Part shown: piece by piece, positions 50,976 to 63,314 of the stretch
Numbering within the stretch: position 1 is the first letter of the stretch
How the letters are laid out: each line of letters begins with the position of its first letter
Origin: Phoebastria nigripes
Taxonomy: Eukaryota; Chordata; Aves; Procellariiformes; Diomedeidae
Length of the DNA stretch: 64,000 nucleotides
Assembly: GCA_035582835.1 (NCBI GenBank)
Contig: JAYKAV010000405.1
Span: forward strand, 41,959-105,958
Direction of reading: 5' to 3'
The notes under the pieces: generated by a model
The model's input: only the letters and a program-made list of their open reading frames with translations
Told to the model about the DNA's origin: nothing
The model's database searches: none
Program-made: the position numbers and the translations under genes

Positions 50976-52844
50976 AGTATTCAGTTGGCCTAAACTTGAA
51001 ACTGCTCTTTCTCCTCCCGCAATCTCATCTTTTTTATTGATTTTTTTCTAATCTGTGTTTTTTCCTCCCTATGCTCCTCTTCTCTTCTCCGTTAAGCATT
51101 CCTGCTTTTCAGCAAGGGGCCTTCTTTTCAGGACTCATCACATTTAGCAAAATGTGACTTTCACTGTGTTTGAGACTCTGAGTAAATAAAGTGAACTATT
51201 ACTAAGATTTGTTAATGTCAGTGGTAGTGTAGAAGACTGAAATTTTTAAGATAAAACAGAAGTATGGTACGAATAGTCTTGGAAAAGCTGCAAGAGATTA
51301 TAAATATAACTAAAAGTGGAAAGCATTGCTCATAATCCCAGTTTTTGAATTCTGAAGTAAAAGGAAACACCATTAGGTGGGAGAGACACCTAAAATAAGA
51401 GTTGTCAATTATGTCAATGGCTTGTCGGTTCAACTCTCATTAACACTGGGGAAATGCCATAGGGAGTTTTATTTTTATGCCTACAGAGAACAGCAAGAGT
51501 AAAAATCTGTAAATGTTTCATGTTACATCCTCAGATAAATACATATTAGCTCTCCTCCCATGTAACATTAATATTTGGAAACTATGAGAAAGAAAATGAC
51601 AGCTTAAGGAGACTTGGAAAATTATGTGATGGGCTAGCACCCATTTTCTTCCTCCCTGTCTTCCTCCCTTCCCCCTCCTTTTTTCTGTCTCCTCCTCCTC
51701 CCTCCCTTATGATGGCTTTAAAAAATACTCTTCAGGACTGATATACAAAGGATATAAAGGCCCTGTGTCATGTTCAAAATCTTCTTTCATGAGCAAAGAG
51801 GAGATCCACGTGGGCCATGACATATTTTATATGAATAAAAATATGTGTGTATACACAATAGTTGTATATTGTGTGTATATATTGCACAATAAATTATTGA
51901 CATATATCTAAAACTACAAACTTATTGAAGGAAATCTTGACCATCTAATCAAAGAATCATTGTTAGTTCATTATTACAGAAAAAAGACGACTAGGAGGAA
52001 TAATACAGTTAAAATCGTTATATGCACACTTCTTATTTTCTACCCCTTTTTCCTGCTGTTATGCTCACACTTCCTCTGATCCTTTGAGTCCTAACATCAG
52101 TGGTTTCATTCTGGTGTGTAATGGATAATCCTGTGGTGAGTCACCAGTATGTGGAGTCCTTTACTGGGAGACAGATTATGTTCATGTTTATGTTTTCATC
52201 TTCCTCTGCCCAGAATCTGCTAGGGGTCATTTTTGTTTGTTAACACACTTTTACACTTTTGCTCACTCTTCATTGGTCTGCAGCTCCACAATATATCTGA
52301 ATTTACTATATATGCTACACTTCTACTATTTCTTCTCTTTGTTAGCCACCAGTTTTGTCCATTTCCAGGTCTGCATTTCTTTAACTTCTTTAAGCATCGG
52401 TGAGTTGTTTATAGCTGTGTGGTCTCCAGTGCCAAGCCTGTTGCTGTTACAGCTAAATCAAGTAAAGCAAAGCTGCAGGCAGGTCAGAAAGAGTCAGACA
52501 AAGCAAGCCTAACAAGCTGTAGTCCTGAGGCCTTGCAAACTTACAAAGCCTATGGTCTTCCAAAGCCTGTTATTAGCAATGGCAGTATCATAATGCAGGG
52601 CTACAAAGTAACATTAGATTGCTGAGATTGATATTACTGGACAATAGTGGTAAGGTAATTAACCCTGATGAAAGGGATAGCTAATATATACATTACTAAT
52701 ACTGCCTTGGAGAGCTGAGATTAACCAGTAGCACTTCATTTTTACAGGTAAAACATCTGTGATACAGGTTTCCGTATCCTTAGTTTATAATGTTCTCAAC
52801 AAAGTAAAAAGGATTACACTACATTTTAGAGTAAGAATTACCAT

Positions 52845-53325
52845 TATGAATCAGGCCTGTCATCCATCTGCCTTGGCTAATAGCCAGTACCAGATGCTTC
52901 AGAGAGAAGTGCAAGAAACCCCAAGGTGGGCAATTATGGAATAACTTGCCCACCTGGAAGGCTTCTTCCTAAATCTCAACAGTTAAAGATTTGCTTGTTT
53001 CCTGGTGCATGAAGGCTTATAAACCTTTTAAGTTTTTTTTTCTTGCTACCTGATATAACTGTAAATGTCTTAATTTTTCATATAAATGTAAAGTCCTACT
53101 TAGAGTCCTAAGCTTTTGGCATTAGTGATTTCTTGTGACAGTGAGTTCTATAGCTTAACTATGCAGTGTGATAAGAACTAAAATATTTTATTAAGTTAAT
53201 TTTATTTGGCACTTGCTGCATTTCAATTTCACTGAATGTACCATTGCACTGAATGTACCATTTCTCTTCTTTAATTAGCAAAGTGACTTTCCATATTCCT
53301 CAGTCACCCACAGATATTTTTGAAA
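52845..53325 (-). mobile_element. Ancient CR1 LINE 3' region
   Basis: About 480 bp can be followed as the antisense of an old CR1 3' UTR and coding end. Landmarks on the plus strand are 'ggctaatagccagtaccaga' (52876-52895), 'ttatggaataacttgccc', 'cttcttcctaaatctcaaca', 'aactgtaaatgtctt' and 'gtgagttctatagcttaact', then 'tttcaatttcactgaatgta'. The order matches a CR1 type I recall as common in old amniote sequence. No frame survives. Inside it, a 16-bp word has been duplicated in tandem (53230-53262). The age implied by divergence is great; it may predate modern bird orders. Confidence 0.82.
53230..53262 (+). repeat. 17-bp tandem duplication
   Basis: CACTGAATGTACCATT occurs at 53230-53245 and again, exactly, at 53247-53262. 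It lies inside the ancient CR1 tail. The old element has diverged greatly but the two units remain identical, so the duplication is younger than the insertion. Confidence 0.85.
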
Positions 53326-54408
53326 AATATGTAGGGAAACTTAAGATCTGTATTTAAGCATCAAACTGAACAGCATTTTTTCGCCAGTGGGAAATCTCTG
53401 GTTTCTCAGTACTTTTGAAATACCTTCTAGTTACTTAGGTGTATGAAGATTAGGCAGTCCGATTTTTGGTACTGCTTTTTAAAAAATCTTGATGAAGATG
53501 TAGGGGTTCCCATTTACTCGGTTCAGTTTTCATTGACTTTCAGTATTCTTCTGTCTGGTATATCAGACCCTGATGGGCCAATCCAGTAGAAACAATGCTT
53601 TTCTCTGGGAAAATCCCTCCTTTCTCTCCCATCTTTAAGCTGGGAGTTTGGGAGCTCCTTATCTCTATCTACTAGACTGTTCATGTGGATGCTGTTGCAC
53701 TGTAGATTATTTTCTTCTCCTCTCCTATCGTATGAAAACATAATGAACTAGCAGCAGCCAGGCCCTCTGTCTATGCAGGCTTGTTGCTGAAATTAAAAGA
53801 CTAAACATTCCAAGTCAAAACGTTCAGAGCTTCCCCTTTTTTCACAAGATTTATTTCCTGGCATTTACATTTTTGAAACAAAACTGATCTCTAAGTTGTT
53901 TGTCTGCTGCTGAAACCAATTCTATGACTCTACATTTTCACTTAATGTTCGTATTTTCACATTTTTCCTTGTTACAAAAAAGCTGTTAGTTATTTTGGAT
54001 AAACTAAAGTAGATAAATTAGTGAACCTGAACTGTCAGTCTAAAGCTGGAGCATGGGGAGGGATGAGGAGTTCACTTTTCTTAAGCTTATTAATTTCAGT
54101 TTAAAAATGCATAAACAATTAGGCCTTTTGCCTGCAGAAACCTGTGCACCGGGCCATATGTGGCTTGGTACTGACCAATACTTGTTTCCCCAGAGTACTT
54201 CCCTCAGGTTGGCCTTGATGAAAGTGGAAGGCTGAGAAGAAAGAGTAAGAAGGAGAAGGTAATGGGAAAAGCACAAAGGGATTCTCAAATATCTGTTTAA
54301 TTTTGCCTGAATGGGGTCTTACCACTAAGTTTAGGATATTTGGAAAAGTGGAAAAGATCTTTTCTGTCAGAATAGCAGTTTCTGCCCCAAAAGACTGCAT
54401 TCTCTGTT
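53326..54408. other. Unique non-coding DNA
   Basis: Nothing recognisable beyond short chance frames. Confidence 0.55.
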
Positions 54409-54505
54409 CTTGGAGAGTTTTAAATATCACTGACCCTGCTTTGAGCAGAAGTTTGTACTAGATGGCCTCCAGAGATTTCTTCCACCCTGAATTGTTGCCT
54501 GACAT
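54409..54505 (+). mobile_element. CR1 LINE 3' end fragment
   Basis: The plus strand has 'tcttggagagtttt', then 'actgaccctgctttgagcag', 'gtactagatggcctccagag' and 'ttcttccaccctgaattgtt', in the order of the CR1 3' end. The terminal octamers are no longer readable, and a block of roughly 30 bp after 'ttggagag' is missing relative to the 38622 copy. Confidence 0.85.
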
Positions 54506-57500
54506 GGGACAGTATTCAGCAACTATTGGTCACTGGCATACCTTCAGAAATAAAAGGTATGAAGTGAAATTGAAGGAACAAAAAAATCTCTTCCATTCTC
54601 AACAAATCCCACGTTACTTTCTATCCTAGGACAGAGTATTTCCCACAAATCACTAGCAACTGACTACAATTTGTGACATAACAAAATTACACAGTGTCAT
54701 GTAAAGATGGAGAGAAAGAAAAGTGGAGTGCTGCTCCTGCTGCAGATGTGATGGCCAGCAGGAGAAAAATGGATCATGTATGACTTCTCTATTCTTTATA
54801 GTATGCAGCCTTTTCCCCACTGAATGGATTTTGAAATCTAAAAGCTAGTTGCAAGCTGTTTAATTTTCTGAACATAATGGGTGTTACAGAGATAAATGGA
54901 TTGAAATAGTTCAGCAAACCTTGAAAGAAAGCAGACCAGAAAAGAGAGTATTAGACGAAAAGACACCCCTGTTTAAAAAGACAAGTGACTGTTTAAAAAT
55001 CATCTTAAAATAAAGACTTTTGAAACCTATCCCTTGTGCGTAGGGACTCCATAATTAAAACCCTGAATTTTGCATTTCAGGTTTGGAAGATGCTGATTAC
55101 AAGGAAGCAGTAAAGGTGTTGTTAATAAAATTGTTTTCTCTTTGGCTGAAAGTAGTTTTGTGTCACATGGTACGCCCAAATCCTTTCCATTAATTCTTGA
55201 TATCATCAAACTGCGGATGGTTGAAAAAGCTGAGGAAGACGTACTGCTTTAATGGTAACCTTGAGTAGACTGTGAAAGTATTTGAGAGGATTATTTACAT
55301 GAGATTTCAAGCTTTATTTTGTAGGCTCAGGGCATCCTGAGCATTGGGTTATATTTGTTAGGAATTAACTCCCATATTGCTGTTGACCTGCAGTTTTGTT
55401 ATAGATAAGATTGTGGAAAATATCCATTCTGCTCAGTGCTTTACTGTAAGTGTACTGGTGTTGAGCTAAGGGATACTAATGGATTGGAGAGTTTTGAGTG
55501 CTTCACTGCCTGGCAATACATCTGGTAATAATCCAGATTTTCACCTGCATCTATCAGTCAGCCCATGTTTGCCCCAGAGGGACAGATCCATCATTCAGAT
55601 ATTGGATCATCACCACATAAATCACCCAGGTAAATCAGATCAAGCCAGAATCAAATTCATTTTGCCCATTAAAGGCAGATATCATCTCATAAAATACATA
55701 ACATGTCAAAGCTGACATAATGTTCACTGAGAAAAGAGTATAGCCCATCCATTTACTAAATAGAATAAATCAAAAGAGGGAAAAGAGAATTAAATAGGCA
55801 TCCCTGCTATCTTAAATGGAGCAAAGGTGACCTGAATGTTAGACAGTAGGTATAGAAGAGCTCCACTGCTCTGCCCTGGTGATTCTTCGCTCCCGTACAA
55901 ACCTCTTCTGACAGCTGATGGCATCATCAAGTTACAGCTGTCTCAGCATCCTCCAGTCATGGCTCTTGAGCTATGAGTTCAGCTCCAGCTACTGAGCATT
56001 TCACAGGCACAGTCTAACTGCCTAACTAACTTACTACTGGCAGGATTGAGTACATGACATTGTAGGCACTTACAGCATAATGTGTGCACCTACACTTACA
56101 CTTGCCCAGTCGTCACCTCACTCTGGAGGCACTTAAGCTCTCCATTACTAAAATCACTCCAAATGAAATTTGTCTCATTTGAAAGACTCTAGCAAATCTA
56201 GAGTTTTGTCCAGAAATTGAATGGCAGGCAATAGCAAGAGTTTTGTTTTGGGTTGTTTTTTTGCTCATGTGCGTATGGTTTGAAGTAAATGAACTTCTGG
56301 AAACAGGCTGGATATTGATCTCTCTTCTAAAGTTGGCGTCTTAGCAATTAGACTATAATCATGTTCTTTGTTCTAACACACGTGCTCTCTCTCTCTGGGC
56401 CCTAGCTCTCATTTCTTCAGGGTAATGCATTTGTAACTGAAGGGATAGAAGAAACCTCTGAGGAGTTTTCTCCTCAGCTTTAGCAGCTATCTGCTTGGGT
56501 TGCTGGCTGCTTTGGCTCCTCATTGCAAGACACCTCCTATTTCCCAACCACGGTCTGGGGAGTGAAGGCTCTAACATACTGTTTTAGGTTCGGTCCTGGA
56601 GTCCAGGCACATCAATGTGAGGCACTGTAGCACTCAATCATTAGAAGCCTAAGCCTTTTTTTTATTTAAAAAAAAAAATTTATTTTACTGTAAATCATTC
56701 TTAGCAATTTCTAGACCTCATAATACTTCACATATTGCCATGTTTGCTAAACGGATGTATTATACTTACTTGATTTGTTTACCCACAACTAGCCCTTTCT
56801 CTCCACTTTACTGGGAGTCACTCTTTTACTGTGTCTTGCGTTTATTGTTCTTTATTCAACGTCTTTCTCAGTTGCCATTTCTTCTTTACTTTTCCAGACA
56901 TTTCCCCTTCTTCACTACTTTGCTTTCTCTTTCTTTTTACCATTGGTAGTTCTGCTTCTCTATAACTGATTGGTGTCTGGTCCTAGGAGATAATGAGCAT
57001 CTCTAAGTCTTAGTGTCATGACTGCCCCTTGAAAAAGCTTTCCAGGATTTGGTTCTTATTTGGTATATAAAATCAACTCAGATTAACAAGGTCCAGGTTT
57101 TAACTGGTGCCTTTGACTATCAAAAGAATGTTAGAATGTTAGTAAATACTAATGAACAGCTTCAACTCTTCAGCTAAGCAGAGATTTTCTGATATATAGG
57201 TGAGGATCTGATACATAAATTTATGTCGATTTCTTTTTACAATATATTTCAAGTAAGAGTTGATGGAATTATTTGATACTTTACATTTATTAATGTGTTC
57301 CTTTTCTCCCAGTCGTGGCTGCTCATTAGATGTTCCTGATTTCACTAGAATTTTTTAGTTTTCAAATATGTGTGTCCAGCAATCTGCATAGTCTCTGCTT
57401 CTGACAAATGTCTTCAGGGTACTTGTTTCGGCTGCTAATGATGTACAACAGATGACTTAAGTTACCTGGAGTGTTGTTTCTTTCCTTTCTAAAGAAGAAG

Positions 57501-60500
57501 GCCTTATTAGAAGGCTGAAACTTTATAAGCAGGAAAAGGGAGAGGATTAAAATAAGTGACAGATATAATGAATGCCCATGTTTCTGAATGGGTAAACTCC
57601 TTGCCCTTCTGCAGACATTCACTGAAGAAACATACGAATAATAAACTTTTGCCATCATATTTTGGAGCATAAGGGAACTGTAGCTGTGCTCTGACATGTT
57701 ATAGGTAGAACCAGACACAGCATGGTTTTGCTCCCCACTTTGATTCAGAGCAGAGGTATTCTGGAGTCCAGTACATAAGAATTGCAGGGCTGGTGCTGTG
57801 GCAACAAGTAATCATGGGATGGTTATCAGGGTATAAGAAACAGCTGCTGCAGAGGAGTGTGGAGCTGGGTGGAGTGTTGGAAACTCTTGGGTTTCTTCAG
57901 GGAAAACACTTGAGAAAATGACATACTGGAAGGTATCCAGAAAGGACAGTGGAGAAGAAAACTGTAGAAGGATTTGGGGGAGGATAAGTTTCATTTGTTA
58001 AAAGTTACTTATTGTGGTTACTGAACCACTAGTGTGGAGTTCTGCATTAAAGGATAAAAGGATATTGGATCTTTGCCAGCCTGTTCTGTATGGGTGCTAC
58101 TTGAGAGGAGGCTGAAGTAGGTGCCGTGCCTGATCATACACTAGTGGAATGATAATATATATTGGTTAATAAAATGTCCAGGTAGAGTTCATGTGTCCTG
58201 AGTGGGAAGGCAATGGTGAATAATTCTTTCCTGTTGAATGATATTTTTGGTTTAGGAACCCAAAGACTCCTTTAAAGACTCTGATCTGATTTCTGGGAGC
58301 CAGTGCTGCCTATGCCATACAAGTCTGCAGGATTTTGTGTAGGAAGACACAGCTGGTAAAGAAAGTTAGGAGGCGCAAAATGCTATCCTTCTGCTGTCCC
58401 AGTAAGGTCAACATAAGTGGATGTCAAATAGCTCAGATGATTACTTATCCTGGGGAGCCATTATAGGCAGTAGCCAGGATTAGACTTTCAGCTGAGACAC
58501 TGCTTCTGAGAATCGGAAAATGAGGGATTATTTAGGTGAAAAGATAATGGCTGAAAAAGCATTATGAAACCTCAGAGTGGGAGGAAAAAGGCCAGGGCTA
58601 GAGAGACAGAACTGAATAGATTAAAGGAGAACTGTTAAGATAAAAATGACATCGTGAAAAATACGTACCTATGTTACTAAAAACATATGGGACTATTAAA
58701 ATGGAATGCCTCTCAGAAATCTAATTTATCCTTCCACTCTCTAGTTTTCAGATAACAGTGTTCTCCTCTATTTCATTTTGAGAACAGGAGACTGTGTAAA
58801 TAGGTTTTTAATAACTGTTTAAATTTAAACTTTCTAATTCAAAAGAAAAAAATGTTTCCTTTATATGACGCTTTAAAGCATTTCATGATTGAACTTCAAG
58901 TAAGGATTGGAACCTATAGTGAGCATGCCTCCAAATACGAGTCTTGTTATAAACTAGGTATACAAGCTGATTTGAACAGCTAACATTTCCAGGTCTCTTT
59001 GGCAGTGTGAATGGAAAATGAGGTAGGGATCAGCGTATTAGGTGATTTAAGAAAGGAATTTTTAAAGTTATTTCTGTAATATTAAAAAAAAAAAACAACA
59101 CACCACAAAATAAAACAACAAAACAAAGAAAAGAAAAGGAAAACAAAAACAAAACCAAAAAACCCAAGTAAAACAAACTTCCTTACAAACAGAGTATGAG
59201 TAAAATGATTATTTACTGTACCTAGCATTGATAAAAGGGTAAAGCCAACATATCTTAAGCAGTGAATAAAATATTCCCCTTATCAAAATGCATGGCAGTG
59301 ATCTGTTTCTTCTGCTGTTGTGACTATCCAAAAGACAAATTCCCTTAATGCATCAATTTCTCTTTCCCTATTGGATACATCACACTCCCAAATTCATGCC
59401 AGTATTATAGTTTCCAGGTTCTGAGGTGCCCAGGACAGACCTGACTCCAGTTCTCTGGGAATTACAGTTCTGAGTCTCCTCTGCCTAATATTTCTGAAGT
59501 GACCTCTATCTTATTTAGTAGCAGAGTAGGAAAGACCTTACATTGGTACAATATCCAGTCACTTTGTGTTGCACTTGTAAAAGGACATCTACTGTTCCTT
59601 CATTCTCATCTGCTTTGCACTAGTGGCTAAGGAGATCAGAACTATCCCAGATTGATTGTTTCTCATTTTGGGTGAATACTTCACAAGGTCATCCTGATCC
59701 TGCAGGAGGGGGTAAAGAATGAAGAAAAAATACATGATCTTGGTGAAGACTGAAGAAGCTGCACTTTCCTTTTATTTGCCATGCAGATTGCTTCTGTATG
59801 TCAAAGAATTCATACAGATGGCCGTGAATGTTCATTCTTGCAGAATCAGTTGTTTATGAATATTTCCATATGGCCACATCGCACAATTACTGTTTACTTG
59901 TATTTATGCTCACTACTGAGAATGAGCACCGAATTACAGTGACATCTAGGAGTGAATCGCATGAGAGGCCAAAATTTAGGAAATAAAAAGCATTCATTGT
60001 TCTGTGTAACACTTATTGGGTATCAGCATGAAGATTCATGGAAAAAATCACTTTAGTCTTGGATATGGTTTGTGGAGGACAATGCAACAGATTCCACAAC
60101 AAAATAGGATTTTGTGAGCCATGAGGAATCTTTATAAGCCATAAAGGAGACAGCAAAGAGGCAATTTCATTGAAGTATGTAGACTTAATGGTATCTGTAA
60201 TGTCAGTGTGAATTATTAGAGCAATTCTGGCCCTCATGGCAGTGTGGAAGTTAGAGGGGGGAGCATGAAAATAGGAATGTTCTATGAATTAAAAAATAAA
60301 GAGTTGGAAAGCTTATCACTCACAGTGTAACAGATGAAATGCTACTCTGTGGAAATGCTACTCCAGTACAAAAACATCTGTTGGAGTCCTTCAAAAAACA
60401 TAATTAGACAATTAAAAGCAGGAAAGAAATGGTGCTTTGGGATCAGACAAGCTGCTTTCGGAACAGGAATTTGATTCCTTCCAAAGGCAGTGGGGGATTT

Positions 60501-60580
60501 AGCAGTCTAAGATAAACCCTGTCAAATTTTCCTCCTCTGGGACTCCTGGAAACAAGAACCATATTTGGGTTCTTTACTGA
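54506..60580. other. Unique non-coding DNA
   Basis: No gene was recognised in about 6 kb. A pyrimidine-rich plus strand at 56780-56940 and an A-rich tract at 59083-59177 are the only compositional oddities. The longest frame (57362-57718, minus, 118 codons) matches no family I know. Confidence 0.55.
59083..59177 (+). repeat. A-rich, nearly T-free low-complexity tract
   Basis: About 90 bp of AAAAC, AAAG and CAA words with only one or two T bases. It resembles a decayed poly(A) stretch, but no retroposed body is recognisable upstream. Confidence 0.75.
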
Positions 60581-60581
60581 C

Positions 60582-60622
60582 AGGTCAGTATATTAAGGTC
60601 AATACCTCTGATATTGAGGTCA
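60582..60622 (+). promoter_or_regulatory. Cluster of three AGGTCA half-sites
   Basis: AGGTCA occurs at 60582-60587, 60596-60601 and 60617-60622, all in the same orientation, with gaps of 8 and 15 nt. The second and third sit in an imperfect 21-bp tandem repeat (14 of 16 matching bases around the site). Nuclear receptors bind such half-sites, but these spacings are not the classical DR1-DR5, so function is uncertain. Confidence 0.3.
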
Positions 60623-60644
60623 ACACTAGTTCTTAATTTATCTT

Positions 60645-60740
60645 TATAATTATATTTAGAAATGAGGCAACAGATGCAAAGTGAAGTGACCTGCTCAGGA
60701 TCCCATACAAGTCAATGGCAATTCTGGGAATAGATATCTT
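60645..60740 (-). mobile_element. MIR-like SINE fragment
   Basis: The plus strand shows 'aaatgaggcaacagatgcaa', 'gtgaagtgacctgctcagga', 'tcccatacaagtcaatggca' and 'attctgggaatagat', in the order of the antisense MIR core. It is the clearest of the MIR-like pieces here. Confidence 0.55.
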
Positions 60741-63314
60741 ATTAGGGAATTAGCCATTGTCTGCTTTAACTTCGGATATGGGTTTAAATCCAAAATTATA
60801 ATGATAAATGCTTGGACTGTGGAATTAAATAATAGTCTTTCAGCATTTATTCTTGGTTTTACCTCCTTTAAAAAAAGACCTGAAATAGGAGGGTAAAGGA
60901 AAGCACTCTGGTAATCTGTGTAACTAGCATTGTCAAGATATGCATACTGCAGATTTTTCCTTCTTCAGACTTAGAAGAAATTTCACAATGACAGTGAGCA
61001 GCTAGGACTTTTTTCATCACCTGCAGAAGACTAAGCTTTGAGAAATTCTTGTACTGTCATTATATGAGCCTTGGTTCTAGATCACAGACAATCCCAAATT
61101 ACTTAGAGCTGCATAGTCAATTTGTCCCATCTTTACTGTGCATGAACATGCTAGGAAACATTCATTACATGATATAAATATACTATAAAAATGCACCAAG
61201 CAGCATGACATTATTTTACTTCCTAACTTACTGGAGGCTCCAGCCTTGTGATCAAACTCCTTTTAGGGAAGGACATATTTGGTCATGTCTAGATTTTACA
61301 CCTTTAACATTAAACTTATGTTTTGTTTAATCAAGAAAAAGGGAAGGCCCACAAAGTGATTCCTCAAGATTTAAATAAAGTACTAGAATGAGCAAAGAAT
61401 TGCCAGGTTGGTCAAAGTGATGAGAAGACAACCACATCGTGCAATCTAGTTTGAAAGCAACAATTGGCAGAAACATTCCACTTGGGATTGGAGAGCTGGG
61501 CCAGCACAGGGTTGTGTGCTCTTTTGAAGTTTGGGTGGCAGGGCAGAAAAAAACTATGTGAAAAAATTTGTTTGTGGGTTATTGTTTTTGTTCTTTTTTT
61601 CCCTCATGAGTCAGTAAGACACTTCTGCCGCATCTCCTGTCCAGTTTTACCTTCGCATGCCCAAAGTCTGACCCAACATAATGGCAGATGTCATAGAATC
61701 TAAGACTTTCTGTTGAAGGTGTGTGCTGTAATGCCTGTCTGAGCAGGCATTACAGGAGCAGCTTCCGGATACAAATATGTATTTTTAGAATGAAAAGAAT
61801 TGCACATTTGAAATTGTCAAGGTGAACTTTGATCTTATAACAAGATGAGTTTAGCTTGCAGAAGAACTTCATTGCTTAATTTTAATTGTATTAGGAAGAA
61901 ATCCATTGGTGGATTAAGGTCTATACTAAACCAGTAAGTAATTATGGTCCTGTCCAGCAGAAGACAGTAGCATGCCTATACTTTGGACACTTAAGTATAT
62001 GGAAGTGAGTGAGAATATGGAGGTAGAGGCCAAGAACAAAGGGATGGGTGGTAGGAGAATGGTGTAAGGAGAAGCATGGGTTTCGAGCTGATGTATGTAT
62101 GTAGGGGAAGATGTATGATAGAGAGGTGTTTCCTTCCACACATGTGTAACCTTGCAGACAGTTGGGACCTGGTGTTGCTGTTAAATAAATTATTTTATGA
62201 GTTCTCTGATATATTTCATAACAGGACAATAGAGCAGAAATTAAGAAAAGAGAAGTGGAGGACTATGAAAACTATGCGAACATATTATTAATTACTGGAA
62301 ATTTTCAACAAAATTTCTAAGGTGAAAAAGACTCCACACCTAAAGCACATTGTTTCATAAAAATATTACTTAGCTTGAAAGAGTTGTTGTTGATTTTGTT
62401 TTTTGTTGCTTCCTCCTCATACCCCAAGGGAAATAACTTAAGCTCCCCATATTTTTCTGGCAAAACTTCTTAGTTTCATTTTTCAATTTGATTGTTGGCT
62501 TTTGAAAAGAATGGTTTGGAAAACCAACATTTCTTTTTTTTTTTATAAAAATGCCAGTTAGTTAAAAATAAATTTCCCTGGAGGAAAAAAAACAAAACCA
62601 TTTTTCAAAGGTCTTTGATAATTTCTCAGACTATACTTTTGGAGAACATCATAGAAAATAATACAAACCTAGAAAATAATAATCTGAGTTGTCTAAAGTG
62701 AATGGGGATTGACTTGTATGAATTTTTAAGACATTGTTTTTACTGTTTTCCACACCAGCCTTCTGAAAATGCAGCTTCATTATGTTATCAGCTTGGATAC
62801 CAAAAATGTATAGAACTTGCTAACCAGCTGCAATTTTAACATTTTTAAGGAAAATGTTGATTTGCTTTTACGCTTCAGCTTTTTCAATGCCATTTGATAG
62901 CTGGTGGACAGAACATGCTCTCAAATGTATATACTGCTTGGTAGATCTTATATATGCCTGTGGAATGTAATTTTTAGAGTCAGAGAACATAACACCTTGA
63001 CACTGATAGCAACGACTTAATTTTTAACCTCTAAGTATAGACATAAAACTTCATAGTTAGGATTTTTTTAGTGGCTGTTTCATATACATAATACTATAAT
63101 TTTTAGTAGTGCTGCAGGAAATTCAGCAGGTATGTGTTTATGCCATATGGCAGTGTTTGATTTTTATTTTTTTAAACTGTCTATATTGCACACTGCACTG
63201 TAGTACAGAGATATCCAATTCTGTCTTTAATGAGCTAGCTGAGATATTTGAAACAAACTGTGCAGCACATCAGAACTCAGTAAATTAACCCATGCATAAC
63301 TCTGTCTCATGTGG
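60741..63314. other. Unique non-coding DNA
   Basis: No gene was recognised. A perfect 12-bp hairpin lies at 61726-61755 (listed separately). The remainder is AT-rich with short chance frames. Confidence 0.55.
61726..61755. repeat. Perfect 12-bp hairpin, 6-nt loop
   Basis: CTGTAATGCCTG (61726-61737) pairs exactly with 61744-61755 around the loop TCTGAG; a T-G wobble could close the loop further. No known small RNA is recognised and no similar sequence was seen elsewhere in the window. Confidence 0.7.

Larger units (their letters stand above)
45173..52844. other. Unique non-coding DNA
   Basis: No gene was recognised. A runs lie at 45609-45628 and 47107-47122 and a GTTT microsatellite at 50020-50046. 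The plus strand is markedly pyrimidine-rich from about 46060 to 46480 and again at 51645-51710 (CT-rich). MIR-like pieces are listed at 47150-47200 and 50895-50975. An AT/GT-rich stretch near 51840-51885 is partly self-complementary. Confidence 0.55.

Noticed and set aside
51840..51885. Partly self-complementary TGTGTATA-rich stretch
   Set aside because: Simple AT/GT-rich sequence readily gives imperfect pairing; no clear hairpin with a defined loop.
57362..57718. 118-codon minus-strand frame
   Set aside because: No domain, no splice or promoter context and no family resemblance; likely chance.
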